Shown one piece after another: positions 11,613-23,579 of a stretch of DNA of 64,000 nt. Origin of the DNA: Erodium maritimum (Eukaryota; Streptophyta; Magnoliopsida; Geraniales; Geraniaceae); NCBI GenBank assembly GCA_963921825.1, contig OY997588.1, positions 121,529,329 through 121,593,328 of the forward strand, read 5' to 3'. Every line of letters begins with the position of its first letter. Positions within the stretch are counted from its first letter, which is position 1. Made by a program: the position numbers and the translations under genes. The notes beneath the pieces are model-generated. The model was given only the letters and a program-made list of their open reading frames with translations, had not been told where the DNA came from and did not search any database.

Positions 11613-12825
11613 TCATGCAAGAAAGGGGATCATATATGAAAAGCAATATAATATTATACTACTTACCCAAGATACGAAATATAATGATTTGCTTCTGTAT
11701 TCGTCATCAACTCCCTTGAGCTCGAAATCAATTTCGTGTGACTTGATTGCCCCCACTACCATAGGCACCTGGAGTTTTTGAACCGTAAGATAGTGAGCTG
11801 GAGCCTCGCCCTCGGGGTCTGGCCGGGAATCGTAACCTGCCCGAGCAATAAAGAGACTATCGCCCATTATGCCAATTTCGCTTTGTTGCAGCCAACGTAC
11901 TTTTTCCGGAAACTTTTGGATGTCAGAAACTTTAACTTGTTCCACCTTAGAACTTAAGGGAATACGAAAGCAGCACACTAAATTTTCCGGGTTGTTGTCA
12001 CAAGGGTACCTATATGCATGATACACATTGTCGAAACAAACACCTTTACCATAAAAGAGATGACTCTTGCAATCAGATTCCACAATTCTCCACTTGTGGG
12101 TGTGAAGGTCCAGACTGAATACACCATTAAAAGCCTCACCACTTATCCATATGACGATGGCAGTCTGATTTGTAACTACATGAGATGTTATCTCCAAATT
12201 GAGAAAGTCCCTATCACTCGGAAGCCCTGAGAAAGGTGGTTGATGCAGGGTAATCCACTTTTCATCCTTCGTATCCAAATACTCAAAATTCGGTGCTTTT
12301 TCTGAGCAGAACAAGCAGCGCGAAAAAACATAAATCCTATTTTTAACCACGATGACAATAGGATGCTGCTTCTTAGCACGTAACTGTGGGCCCTCTTGGA
12401 CAAGATTACGAGGAAGGGACTGGTTAGGGAACCGGGAAATGTTGTTCAAATCAACCTTGTAAGTAACTAGGTTTGGAACAGGTGTGTAGGCGGCCGAGAA
12501 AGTGTCTCCCCCTATCATATAGAGGGTGGGACCTACCGCACCAAAACCACAATCGAAAGGCAAACCTGTGGCACCCAAGTCAATAGTGAAACAAGAACCT
12601 TGGATCACTTCACCGCTTCTTTTAAATGCCTTGACTTCGTATCCAGATATGTTTCCATATACAAAGAACATGATGTCCTGCAAAAGTTAAGTTATGTGTT
12701 GATAATTTTTAATTATAAAACAAACGATAATGATTTGTTCACAAAAGATTTTCCAATTCTAGGAGCAAAATCCACACCTCATGTGAAGATGAAGCCACCG
12801 CAGATGAACCCGATTGGACCTCCAT
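11613..12825 (-). CDS. Kelch-like beta-propeller protein, at least two exons
   Basis: The main exon runs leftwards from 12677 and encodes about 350 residues. A small upstream exon (12825-12778, MEVQSGSSAVASSSHE) joins it in phase 0 across an intron, 12777-12678, that starts GTGTGG and ends TTTTGCAG. The protein has kelch/galactose-oxidase-like units: LYMIGGD, NRIYVFSRC followed by YLDTKDEKWITLHQPPF, and FSLDLHTHKWRIVE. Such proteins fold as beta-propellers; in plants many pair with an F-box, which I do not see here. The frame stops at 11613, but a good donor (TTGG|GTAAGT at 11666) just before it suggests the last exon is elsewhere and the final residues are read-through. The 5' end is also uncertain. 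A chromovirus inserted 0.75 kb upstream may have split its promoter or leader. The function is unknown. Confidence 0.7.
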
Positions 12826-13582
12826 ACCAATACCAGACAGAGAAATGCTCCTAGAGGAAGAATGCAAATACTTACACATAAGTTGTCCACAAACAAACAG
12901 ATAAACTATAAGCAAGGTTTTAAAATGCGGAAACAGAAACCAAGACAACTTCCTTCCGCTTCAATTTGTAGATGATAGCACCAATTTTCAAATGTGAATG
13001 TGCATTGCATCAATTATAAAAAACCAACTGTTGAAAAATAAGACATCAATTGCACTTGCTGGAATGTAAATCATCTCTGCAAGTTTATGAGCCAAGAACA
13101 CTACACCACACGGAGGCACTATAAATTCAACCCATGACGAAGGCACAAGCCACAATTCTCAATAATTAGCCAGCTGATCAAATTATAATCTATGCTAGAA
13201 ATAATATATATAGAAGACATGTTTTTAAGCCTTGAGAGAACATCCAAATGATATATAATGGGAATATCCCAACTCTCCACCTTGAGCATAACCCAGAAAT
13301 CAAGAAAGCAGATTCAAATTGAAAAAAGAAGGAAAAATCCTTGTTAAACATTTCGTTTTCCTACCGAGAATCTCAGGACAAAATACTTGAAAACAAAGCA
13401 CACAGATAGAACATCTTTTGAAACAAAAAAAAACCTAGATCCGCAGCTACATCAGATGATCAACGACAAGGCAGGGTTGATAGGTTGACGGAAAAACCCT
13501 ATATCTTTTGCACTAAACAGATCTACAAAACCAACGAAGAATGGTTGAATAGAATAGAAGAGATTATACCTAACAGTGAGGA
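12826..13582. other. Upstream region of the kelch-like gene
   Basis: No separate gene. It probably holds the leader and perhaps leader introns of the minus-strand kelch-like gene. On the minus strand, ACTGTTAG|GTATAAT at about 13577-13563 resembles a splice donor right next to the retrotransposon insertion point. Confidence 0.4.
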
Positions 13583-13856
13583 TGATATGGGCTTAGTAGT
13601 TATAGACCTATATGGGCTTTTATTATGCTTTCAATTAGTGGTTGAATGTAGGCCTTACCCACGGGCCCAATCCAGTACTGTTTTATCGCCTTCCTCTTAT
13701 ATATGTTGACAGAACAGAGCATGCTTTGTGGCTGGACATTATGTCCTACAATCTTCTCTCCCTCTTTTCTCTCCCTCCTCATTCTTCTCCTTCCTTCTAC
13801 ACCCTCTTAATTCCTTATCAAACCCTAGAAATCGCCGCATAGAAGTGTCATTACCA
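13583..13856 (+). repeat. 5' LTR of the chromovirus
   Basis: 274 bp, matching 18328-18627. It lacks about a dozen bases (acagtccaattg region) and part of the CT-rich run found in the 3' copy. It contains a possible TATA motif, ttatatatgttga, at about 13696. Confidence 0.93.
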
Positions 13857-13857
13857 C

Positions 13858-13870
13858 TGGTATCAGAGCC
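13858..13870 (+). promoter_or_regulatory. Primer binding site (tRNA-iMet)
   Basis: TGGTATCAGAGCC lies one base after the 5' LTR and is complementary to the 3' end of plant initiator tRNA-Met, the usual primer for minus-strand DNA synthesis in this clade. Confidence 0.95.
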
Positions 13871-13883
13871 ACTTTCCTCAACC

Positions 13884-15418
13884 ATGACCAATCCACCACG
13901 CCAAGTTCATGATGATCTCGCAGCCACCAACGCTGAGGTCTCCCAACTCAAAGAAACCATCGGAAATATGGATGCTAAGCTCACCGAGTTGTCGGCCTTG
14001 ATCGACGCCTTGGTGATGAAGATCCCAGATACCCCACACCGTCCGTACACCACAGTTCCACCATCTCCGCCACCTGGGTCGTCAGCTACGACCTCCCATG
14101 CTCAACCGAGCATCTTGGGCACCCCACCTGAAGATGTACCTCCTGGTAAACGAGACCAGCGTCACCGGAAACCACCCAAGTTCGACGACGCTGATTTCTC
14201 TGGATGGGAGCTCAAGTTCGAGCAATACTGCATCGCAGAGGGCATTGCAGAAGAAGAAAAGGTATGTGAGGCCATGCTGGGCTTCGAGGATGCTGCATTA
14301 CGCCATCACCTCCATTTCTCTCAACGCATGAAAGCACAAGGTTTGGACACGGTTCCTTGGCACGATTATCTGGAGGCTCTTCGTCGTCGCTTCACGGATG
14401 GTGAGTATACGAACTATATGTCCGAGCTTACTCACTTGCGCCACACTGGCACCGTGGACGACTACTTCCAGGGGATTGTTACTCAGCTGAGCCTCTCGGA
14501 CAAGGATTCCCTGAGATTGAAGATGGTGTCCGGATGCATTTTCCAAAAGACATTGGCCAAGCCTTGCTCATGGCAAAGAGATTGGAGAAAAAATTCGATC
14601 TTGGATCGAAACCCATGTATTTTGCTTCTTCCTCTACAGTAGCATCTCAGAGATTTAGTCCTACTATACCAGCTACTAAACCAAGCTTTTCTCCATACTC
14701 ATCCAAACAAGTTCCTGCATCACCTAAACCCCAATTTCAACCTCAATCTCGTGGGCCTTCCCAATACAAGAGATAGTTGAAGGATGAATGGTATAAAAAA
14801 GGCCTTTGTGTTTGGTGCGGTGATAAGTTTTCTCACGACCATAAGTGAACTAAGTCACATCTATTTCACATGCTGGTGGAAGATGATTCTGGTCACCAAA
14901 CCGCTGGGGAAGAATTTTTCGATTGCCTAGCGACATTGGACCCTGTTTATAAGGAAGATACCATGGTTTTCTCGGGTGATCCAGTCATATCATTACATGC
15001 CTTTCTCGGCATTGCAGGGTTTCAAACCATGAAAATTCTAGGGTTCGTTGGTCGCCAAGCTATTGTTATTTTGGTTGATTCTGGTAGTACACACAACTTC
15101 ATTCATGCTTCAATAGCAAAGCGTTTGAATTATAAGCCTCGTCCTACTTTGGGCATTAAGGTGAGCGTTGCCAATGGGGATACACTGACTTCGTTCTCCC
15201 AATGCCAAGGCCTCTCTTGGTCGATGCAAGATACTGACTTCTCTGCAGATTTTCTGGTATTACCCATCCATGGTTGCGATATGGTTTTGGGGATTCAATG
15301 GCTTATTACACTTGGGCCAATATTATGGGACTTTGGAGCTCTAACTATGGACTTCACTTGGAAGAATGCTATGCTTCGTTTGCAAGGGCTAGGCGTTGGA
15401 GATGTAAGTTGGGAGTAA
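13884..15418 (+). pseudogene. Chromovirus gag and protease, broken
   Basis: Gag starts at the ATG at 13884. A coiled-coil-like N-terminus (LKETIGNMDAKLTEL) and a Pro-rich linker are followed by the capsid region (FSGWELKFEQYC ... LEALRRRFTD). Near 14530 the reading frame shifts: the rest of gag continues in another frame (PKDIGQALLMAKRLE) to a TAG at 14774. The zinc knuckle that follows (CVWCGDKFSHDHK) ends in TGA at 14846, where the fourth Cys is expected. The protease (14870-15418) has the active-site motif LVDSGSTHNFI and the later GCDMVLGIQWL block. Gag would package the RNA and protease would process the polyprotein; these lesions prevent a continuous product. Confidence 0.88.
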
Positions 15419-15478
15419 GCCAAACGCTGCCATAAGCTTGCCTCTGTTTCTTGCCAAGGCCAGCTTATCTCGGCAGCA

Positions 15479-17050
15479 ATGTTAATGACCTCCCCATCGC
15501 CTGCTCTGACATCCGAAGAATCTCAAACCCTTCTTGTGGAAATTGAGGACTTGCAGTTGGAATTCTCTTCCTTATTTGCCTTGCCACTAAGTCTTCCTCC
15601 TCAGCGATCACACTATCATGCAATCTCCTTACTTCCTGAGGCAAAGGCAGTCAAGATAAGGCCATACCATTATTCTGCAATGCAAAAGACTGTGATTGAG
15701 CCTATGGTTAATGAAATGCTACTCTCCGGTATAATTCGTAATAGCACTAGTTCTTTTGCTTTTCCTGTGATATTGATTGGGAAGAAAGACAACTCGTGGA
15801 GGTTATGTGTGGATTATAGACGCTTGAATGCGATGACACTGAGGGACAAATTTCCAATGCCTCTGGTGGATGAACTGCTAGATGAATTGCAAGGGGCTTC
15901 ATATTTTTCTAAACTGGATCTTCGATCAGGGTATTATCAGATTAGAATGAAAGAGGAGGACATTTCCAAGACATCGTTTTGTACCCACTCCGGTCATTAC
16001 GAGTTCTTGGTCATGCCCTTCGTGTTAACCAATGCACCCTCGACCTTCCAATCACTGATGAACGCAATTTTCAAGCCATTGTTGCGTGTGTTTGTTTTAG
16101 TCTTCTTCGATGACATCTTGGTCTACTCTTGCAGCTTATCCGATCATATCACTCACTTAAGGTTGGTCTTTCAAATTCTGGCCGACGAACAACTCTTTCT
16201 CAAGCGATCAAAGTGTGTGTTTGCTCGTAGAGATATCGAGTACATTGGCCATGTAATATCTGAGAATGGAGTTGCTATGGACGCCAATAAGGTAGATTGT
16301 GTATTGCAATGGCCGGTACCGACAACCTTGAAGCAACTGCGTGGTTATTTGGGGCTTACAGGTTACTATAGGAAATTCATTCAGAATTATGGCATCCTCG
16401 CTCGGCCTCTGAAAAATCTTCTGAAGAAGAACTCATTTGAATGGGGAGCCGAGGCATCCCAGGCCTTTCAACATCTCAAGGATGCAATCTCTTCTGCCCT
16501 TGTTTTGGCCCTCCCAGATTTCTCGATCCCATTTTTAGTGGAAGCAGACGCGTCGAGTTATGGCGTCGGGGCTGTTCTCTCGCAGCAAGGTAGGCCCGTG
16601 GCATTCTTCAGTAAAGCCTTAGGGTCAAGGCATCAAACACTGTCTGTTTATGACAAGGAAATGCTTACCATTTTATGATCAAAACCGACCATCAAAGCCT
16701 GCGATTTCTTCTGGATCAGAGAACATCCACACCAGCTCAGATGAATTGGGTAATCAAGATGATGGGATACGATTTTGAGGTTCAATACAGGAATGGAAAT
16801 TCAAATGTTGTTGCAGATTCATTATCGCGTCAGTCACAGGATTGTTGTACCTTGGCTATCTCTTCACCTTCGTCTGCTACGATGAAGAGGATCATTGTTT
16901 CATGGTCCACTGATTCCAAACTGAGTTCTTTAATGGAGTCTCTCAGAGCTCATCCAACTGGTGTCAAAGGTCACTACTTGCTACATAATGACCATTTATT
17001 TCGCAAAGGCAAGATTGTGGTGGGCTCTGACATGGAATTGAGGCGCGACA
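15479..17050 (+). pseudogene. Chromovirus reverse transcriptase and RNase H, broken
   Basis: RT motifs appear in order: [42 protein letters not shown] and the catalytic FFDDILVY. The motif VDADAS of RNase H is present as VEADAS, followed by YDKEMLTIL and a stop at 16676. The next frame resumes at KTDHQSLRFLL. About 15 residues normally found between these two blocks are missing, so RNase H carries a deletion plus frameshift. The domain ends with the linker NSNVVADSLSRQ. Confidence 0.9.
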
Positions 17051-17063
17051 TTATAGTTCTGCA

Positions 17064-18246
17064 GTGGGAGGACACTCGGGGGCTCATGCTACCTATAAAC
17101 GCATTGCCACGTACCTATATTGGCGGAAGTTAAAAACAGAGGTCAAGAAATTTGTGGCGGCCTATGTCATTTGCCAGAGGAGCAAACCGGACTTGAATGC
17201 TTCCCTCGACCTGATTCAACCTCTTCCTATTCCTACCAAACCCTGGGTGGACATCTCAATGGATTTTGTGGAAGGCTTACCTAAATCTCATGGGTTCGAG
17301 GTAATTTTTGTGGTTGTTGATCGATTAACCAAATCTGCCCATTTTCTTCCTCTGAAACATCCATACACAGCCATCTCTGTTGCTCAATCCTTCTTAGACA
17401 ATATTTTCAAGCTTCATGGCATCCCTCAAACTATAGTCAGTGATCGGGACAAGGTTTTTATAAGCACTTTCTGGAAGGAGTTGTGCCGCCTGTAGCGTAT
17501 CAAACAGAATGTCTCTACTGCTTATCATCCTCAGAGGGATGGAAAAACAGAGGTTGTAAATCGTTTTCTGGAAACCTATCTGCGATGTATGTGTGGTGAT
17601 TCACAAAGAGACTGGGTTAAATGGCTACCCCTGGCCGAGTGGTGGTATAATTCCACCTTTCATTCATCGATCCAAACTTTTCCATACAAGGATTTATATG
17701 GTCAAGACCCTCCAACCCTCATTCCATACATCACGGGTTCCTCTGAAGTGGCCACTGTGGATCGTAGCTTGGCAGCGAGAGAAGAGGCTCTGAAACTCCT
17801 TCCATTCCATCTCTCTAGAGCTCAGGATCGTATGCGTTCTCAAGCCAACCGTCACTATTCAGACAGATCATTTGAGGTTGGAGATATGGTGTATGTCAAA
17901 CTCCATCCCTACCGACAAATCATCCTTGTCTATGTGATCGAATCAGAAGTTGAGTCCGAAATTCTATGGCCCATTTCTAGTGGTGGCTCGAATTGGTAAG
18001 GTGGCCTATCGCCTGAGATTACCAGCGACATTCAAAATACATCCCACGTTTCATGTATCACTCTTGAAGAAGCATATTGGGTCGCATGTCGCTCATACCT
18101 CCTTGCCGGAATCAATGGCCGATGGGTCCCTCGTGAAGACACCAGTGGCGGTCCTGGACCGTCGTATCGTGCTGAGAGGCAACAAGGCAGTCACTCAGGT
18201 CCTGGTTCATTGGAATGATTCCTTCCCAGAAGACGCCACTTGGTAG
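17064..18246 (+). pseudogene. Chromovirus integrase with C-terminal chromodomain, broken
   Basis: The zinc-binding N-terminus is present (GGHSGAHATYKRI), but the first Cys of the CxxC pair appears as Tyr (AAYVICQRSK). The catalytic D,D-35-E residues are visible in WVDISMDF, IVSDRDKVF and GKTEVVNRF. A TAG at 17493 interrupts the core between the second D and the E. The C-terminal part (EVGDMVYVKLHPY) shifts frame near 17930. The end is a chromodomain (AVLDRRIVLRGNKAVTQV, then LVHWNDSFPEDATW), which in this clade directs integration to chromatin marks. Confidence 0.9.
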
Positions 18247-18313
18247 TTCTTGTACGGTATGGAGAGCAAGTTTCCCGCATTTGAGTTTTGTTCGTGAGGA
18301 CACGAATAATCTT

Positions 18314-18325
18314 TGAGGGCGGGGT
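18314..18325 (+). promoter_or_regulatory. Polypurine tract of the chromovirus
   Basis: TGAGGGCGGGGT lies directly before the 3' LTR. It is the expected primer position for plus-strand DNA synthesis. One C interrupts the purine run. Confidence 0.75.
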
Positions 18326-18327
18326 GA

Positions 18328-18627
18328 TGATATGGGCTTAGTAGTTATAGACCCTATATGGGATTTTATTATGCTTTCAATTAGTGGGTTGAATGTAGGC
18401 CTTAACCACGGGCCTAATCCAGTACTGTTTTATCGTCTTCCTCTTATATATGTTGAAAGAACAGAGCATGCTCTATGGTTGGACATTACAGTCCAATTGT
18501 ATCCTACAATCCTCTCTCCCTCTCTCTCTCTCTCCCTCCTCATTCTCCTCTCTTCTCCCTCCTTCTACACTCTCTCAATTCCTTATCAAACCCTATAAAT
18601 CGCCGCCACACAGAAGTGCCATTACCA
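18328..18627 (+). repeat. 3' LTR of the chromovirus
   Basis: 300 bp, with the same termini as the 5' LTR. It is followed by the GAGGA target duplication. Confidence 0.93.
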
Positions 18628-18632
18628 GAGGA

Positions 18633-19205
18633 GGGTGCGCGTGTCGACGCTGGCGAAACGTAAACAGAAACGTCTGTGGAGGATGGGATCGATGGCCTTT
18701 GATCTCCGCGGAAAGATTTGCTGAAGGCTATCAGAGGGAGAGAGGGTAGGGTTGAGGGGTGTATTGGGCTTAAATTATAAGGCCTGAAGTGGATACATCA
18801 AATTGCTGTTGGACTTTGTTACACAGATGATGTAACTGGAGCTTAAGAAAACATAATTAGACTAGGAATCGAAAGGATTTGGATTTATGTTTTTACCAGA
18901 GAGAAAATAATGCATTAAAAAGTATAGTATTTTGATTGAATTCACTAGGAAAGGATTACGGATGCTGAAAAATGAAGAACATAAATGTAAACCCTATTTT
19001 CTAATAAAAACAAAATAACGATTTCCAAATATGAGATAACTACAAAATGGCAAGAACAACCATGAAATAACATTCCTCTTCCGACATAATCGTTGACGGA
19101 GTTGGGACCACTGGCTTGCGTGCCTCCCACGCAACGCTGAGCTCGCGAAGGAAGAAGAAGGAGGCACGTGAAATCATGCGTGACTCTAGCCTCTAAACGC
19201 ACCAT
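18633..19205. other. Intergenic, possible upstream part of the kelch-like gene
   Basis: No gene seen. It is the sequence that was continuous with 13582 before the chromovirus inserted, so it may contain the promoter of the minus-strand kelch-like gene. Confidence 0.4.
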
Positions 19206-20275
19206 TTAACTTAAAGAACACAACAGAAGAAATGGGTAAGGTCTGATGCCTTGAGCTATAAGGAATTCTGACAAATGCCCCTCCCTTAAGGTAGCCTTGA
19301 ATTCAAGCCAATGCTGAAGCCACCCACTTTGGAAATTGATTGCAGATGGTGGCAGCATCCTCCCAAGTTGCACCCTCAGGACTAGAACGATCCCATTGGA
19401 TGAGGTATTGAATAGTTGCAACATTGTTTCTCTTAATAATTCTTGTTTGGAGCAAGGCCAATGGGTGGAGCTTGAGATGTCCCTCTGTAGTAATGTCAGG
19501 AAGATGAGATAGAAGCCTGTTCTTGGTTCCCAATTTCCTCTTGAGCATATATACATGAAAAACAATGTATTTGGGAAGAAGCATGCAATTGTAACTTATA
19601 AGAAACATTACCAACCTTTTCAATCACCTAAAATGGGCCATAGAACCTTGGTGACAATTTCAGATTAATTTATGAGGTTTACTGAATTTTGTCTGTAAGA
19701 TTGGAGCCTTAAGTAAACCCAATCACCAACATCAAAACTCCTCTATGATCTGTGCTTGTCAGCATATAACTTCATCTTGGACTGTGCTTGTACTAAATTG
19801 TCCTTTAGTAACTTTTACAGCTCCTCCCTTGATCTGATAAATTCTTCCACTGTATCCAATGGAGAGTAAACTGTCCCAAAATTAACAACGGTAGCTGGAA
19901 ATCCATATAATGTTTCAAAGGGGGACATTTGGATTGCAGAATGAAAACTGGTATTATACCAAAATTCAGCAAAAGACAGTCATTTGCACCACTTCTTGGG
20001 GAATTAATGTGTTATAGCCCTCAAGAACAACTCTAAACATTGGTTGACCCTTTTTGTTTTCCCATCTTTTTGAGGATGATATGTAGTTGAACATCCACAT
20101 TCTTAAATAATTCTTTCCAAAAAATGTTCAAAAAGAGATGATCTATGTCAGAAATGATTGTAGAGGGCAATCTATGAAGCTTAAATATGTTACCAAAGAA
20201 TATTTGAGCCACTTGAGCAACAAAAAATGGATGAGCAATAGACATGAAATGTGAATACTTACTAAATTTGTCCAC
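19206..20275 (-). pseudogene. Chromovirus pol fragment: integrase core to chromodomain
   Basis: Read on the minus strand from 20275: integrase core (LVDKFSKYSHFMSIAHP, NIFKLHRLPSTIISD), a post-catalytic block (LSFAEFWYNTSFHSAIQ), an SFDVGDWVYLRLQSYRQ block, and a chromodomain near 19320-19450 (ATIQYLIQWDRSSPEGATWE). Frames are broken by several stops. The fragment starts abruptly at the repeat at 20276 and has no LTR. It is related to, but clearly diverged from, the element at 13583. Confidence 0.85.
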
Positions 20276-20595
20276 CAGTAGATGCCCAATTGACTACGTG
20301 TGGCATCAAGTCAATGTACTAATGTTATTCTTGTTTGTGTTTTTTTACATATTTACTCCAGGTTATTGACAAGAAGACATATGTGACTCTCCATTATTCG
20401 ATCATAAACAAGAACTTGTGCCATGTACTATAACACTAAGAGCAAAGGTGCGGATTCAACTCTAATGGGTTTTTGAAGAATCTAATTAAGTTTTTTTTCC
20501 CCTGGATAGATGTGAATGGTATGCCAATAAATCAATATGGTCCATAAACCCAGAGAATCCATATTAAATTACTAAAATACTGTTCACCGAGTAGA
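20276..20595 (+). repeat. Dispersed 320-bp repeat, copy 2
   Basis: Direct-orientation partner of 7584-7908. Its left edge coincides exactly with the point where the chromovirus integrase homology stops. Confidence 0.85.
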
Positions 20596-23039
20596 AAATT
20601 ATTTAACGCGGATAATTTCAGCGACAACTAGGGTTAAGCTTTAATGCTTGTCCACTATGATCGCTCCAATTGCTTGTCTTTCAAAAAATCGTTTGATCAT
20701 GGGATCTCTGCTAGTGTGTTTTGGCTTGCTTTCAAGTGTAGTGGTATGGAATGAGGGGGAGGGACAAGGGCAGGCGGTCCAACTCCATGTTTCATGGTCT
20801 CTGGTGATGCTGTTTGGAGGCAGTATAAGGTTCGTTTTGGTCTCATAGGCGGACGCAGTGGCAAGGGATGAAGGGAAAGGCACGAGGATTTGGACGGAGA
20901 CGGGTCTTATTGGGACAACCTCTAACCTGAGTACAGGTGGTGCTCTGTTGGGCGAGAGACAAGTGATTTAGGATGTTGGCCTGGGTGGTTCGTGGCGATG
21001 CCGAAAATGCCCGACCAAGCACGAGGTATTGAATGTCTGTTTGTTCAAGGGAACCAGACAGGTTTTGACCGGCGAAAAAAATAGGGGTATATGGGGTCAA
21101 GGGGTGGCGGGCCATGGCAGCCGCGCGAGGAGATGTGAGGCTTTTCCTGAAAGGTCTATCATGACGACCCAACCTCAACATCGGTTGGGATGATGAGGTG
21201 TTCGGATGGACAACCATTAGTGGTGGCAGGCACTAGCAAATATTGAGACGTTGTTGATAACGACAACGTCGGGGTGATCTCGGGTGGCCAAGAAAACGAC
21301 GTTAGTAGTGGCGGAGGATAGAGTGGGGACATCGGGAGTAGTCAGTCGGTGTTTCGATCCATAATTATCGACCGTTTGACTATAGAGTGGACATGTACTG
21401 TAGGGACCTTGTACTTAGTCGGTGACAGGATGTACCTATATGCTGTTAGTGCTCGGATGGTATATGGTCTGATGCAAATCCCGAGAAATGGCTTAGAGGG
21501 GCCTGCGGGGTCCAGTAGATTGACAGTCCAACCAGCAAGAGGCAGAATGCACCCCACCTCAAACAATGAGGACTTCGTGGTCCAATGGGGGGTCTATCGG
21601 TAATACCGACTCACTGGACGTTGGGTGGAAATGGTTCCATCAAGTACCAGGGCGACATTCTCCTACCAGATCGGGAACCAACAACTTTATGTTTTTAAAG
21701 GCCCTCATTATCATCAGCGAGGGAACGAGTCAGCTGGTTTCGCGGGAGGATGCATAGTCCAATCGAGCCATTCCAGTCCCTATTTACAAGATTGTCCACA
21801 CCATCACTCTCGAGCTTCATCGATTGTTTTGGTAGTCTCGACCACTAACGCATTTTATTTCTGGAGCACTTTCCAAAGGTTTGGTGTCATTCATCCGGAA
21901 AGGGGCCCACTCTGTCCTACCTTCCCTTTTGGTCTATCCATATTGATCGATCTATCTATAGATATCTAAACGCTTTTCCATAAGCGATGGTGCCCAAGTC
22001 TCTAGTGTGATATAATTTCTCAATCACGCTTCAACAGTTGAAGTTGGATTCATTATTTCCAATATAGAGGTATGTCTTTTAGATACAACAATATATACGA
22101 TCGTGCTCCCACTAACCTCCTTATCACTTACAAGGTTTATTCTTGTTCTTGATAACATCAAACATTTTGACTTCTTTATCAAAACGAGAATTCCCAAACT
22201 CCGTGAACACTTGATTCAATCCATGAATGAATCATTCAATCTAGCATAACTATCCATAATCTAATCAACAAATTCGTGTTGTATCTTATATACGTTTGTT
22301 GAATGGAAGTTTTGTTTAAGAAATTTGTCTTGTTGTCAAATTTTCATCATCTCAATATGAAAATTTAGGATAAGAATACTTCTTTATTAATTAGAATACG
22401 GTTACTAGTGAAATCATCACTATAACCTTAGTTCTTCTTATGGATGCACCTTTGTCCTTTTGTCTTGTTTGGGTGACTATGTACATTTGAATTATGTACA
22501 TAACTCTCAAAGCGTTGATGAATAAACTGGTGGTATCAAAGCTTTAATCCATGGTGTTCTGGCTTGAACGACCATTTTTACCCTTATGGTTCCTTAACCA
22601 TATGTTAGGTCAATCGAAGTCCTTACTTGATTGTTGTGTGGATTGAATCTCTCTTCATGGTTCCTATCCATTTGATAGAGTTTAGTTCTATCATCGGATG
22701 AGGGCTACTATAGTCCTTCTTAACTCATTATTCTCGGAAGTGAGAAACCCTTATCAGATATGGGTTTGACTTCGTCCTATTAACATCTTTGATCAGATGG
22801 TACATTGTGAATTTCCTTGGGTAGTAATTTACCTCCTCTAGTTTGTGGTACATTGTTGATTCTCTATACAATTATAATGTTATTCCATGACTTTTGAATT
22901 GCTTTGTGTAGTACTTTACTCCCTCTAGCTCTTTTGGAAATGCATAGTTCATTTCCAAATGACTCTATTTTGAGAAAAACACTTTGCTCTTTATAACACT
23001 TATAAAAGTAATCTTATATTTTTATAAAAATATAATTCT
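20596..23039. other. Unassigned sequence, partly copia-derived at its right end
   Basis: Frames at 20641-21217 and 21349-21969 overlap on both strands and show no domain I know. From about 22000 the sequence is AT-rich and may be decayed copia sequence on the minus strand, continuing from the integrase fragment at 23040, but I could not match it. No gene is supported. Confidence 0.4.
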
Positions 23040-23555
23040 ACTATATGACATTTGAATTTCCTTTGGGTTCTAATGTACTTTCACTAGTTCCTTTGGAAAC
23101 GTACTTTCCGAATGGTACCATTTCAAGAAACAAAACTATTTTGTTCTATATAATATTATAAAAAGTTATGTCCTTAGTTACCTTAGGATATAATGAGATA
23201 GAGTACTTATTTGATTTTGGGTGTTTAACTTATCAGGAAATCGGAGTTCCATATAAGTCTCATACCCTTAAATCTTTTAAGAAAAGACAACTTGTAATTC
23301 CTCCCCTCCATATCCTATATGGTGTCTTCACACTATCTTCAATGGAGCTTTGTTTGAAATGAATGGTTTTATGATCTTTCAATTCTTCGTTCAAATATTT
23401 ACCACATCGATCAAATCGTAGTACTTTAATATTTTGACCAAGTGATTGTCGTACTTCATTTTTGAAAATCTTAAACTTTTCAAAAGATTTCAATTTCATT
23501 AAATAAATACAACATTATCTATTGAAATCAAATGTTATGGAGTGTTAGTCTTTTA
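23040..23555 (-). pseudogene. Ty1/copia integrase fragment (downstream piece)
   Basis: Read on the minus strand from about 23550: ITFDFNR, CCIYLMKLKSFEKFKIF and KNEVRQSLGQNIKVLRFDR, matching the copia integrase core (the family has DDFSRYGYVYLM ... FKNEV ... VLRSDRGGEY). Next comes SVKTPYRIWRGGITSC, the post-core block of the family. Stops and small indels are frequent, so it is an old copy. Its upstream continuation is at 31195-31448, on the far side of the LINE. Confidence 0.8.
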
Positions 23556-23579
23556 GTCATTAGAATTGACTGATGAATG

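Larger units (their letters stand above)
13583..18627 (+). mobile_element. Complete Ty3/gypsy chromovirus with target duplication
   Basis: A full-structure element of 5045 bp. The 5' LTR starts TGATATGG and ends ATTACCA; the 3' LTR has the same ends. The 5-bp target duplication GAGGA flanks both sides (13578-13582 and 18628-18632). A tRNA-iMet primer site and a purine tract are in the expected places, and the pol order PR-RT-RNase H-integrase-chromodomain is that of a chromovirus. Several stops, frameshifts and one deletion make it non-autonomous. The LTRs differ in length (274 and 300 bp), so it is not very recent. Confidence 0.95.

Noticed and set aside
13728-13883. Upstream extension of the chromovirus gag frame into the LTR
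   Set aside because: The frame crosses the LTR end and the primer site; the ATG at 13884 is the first one in the internal region.
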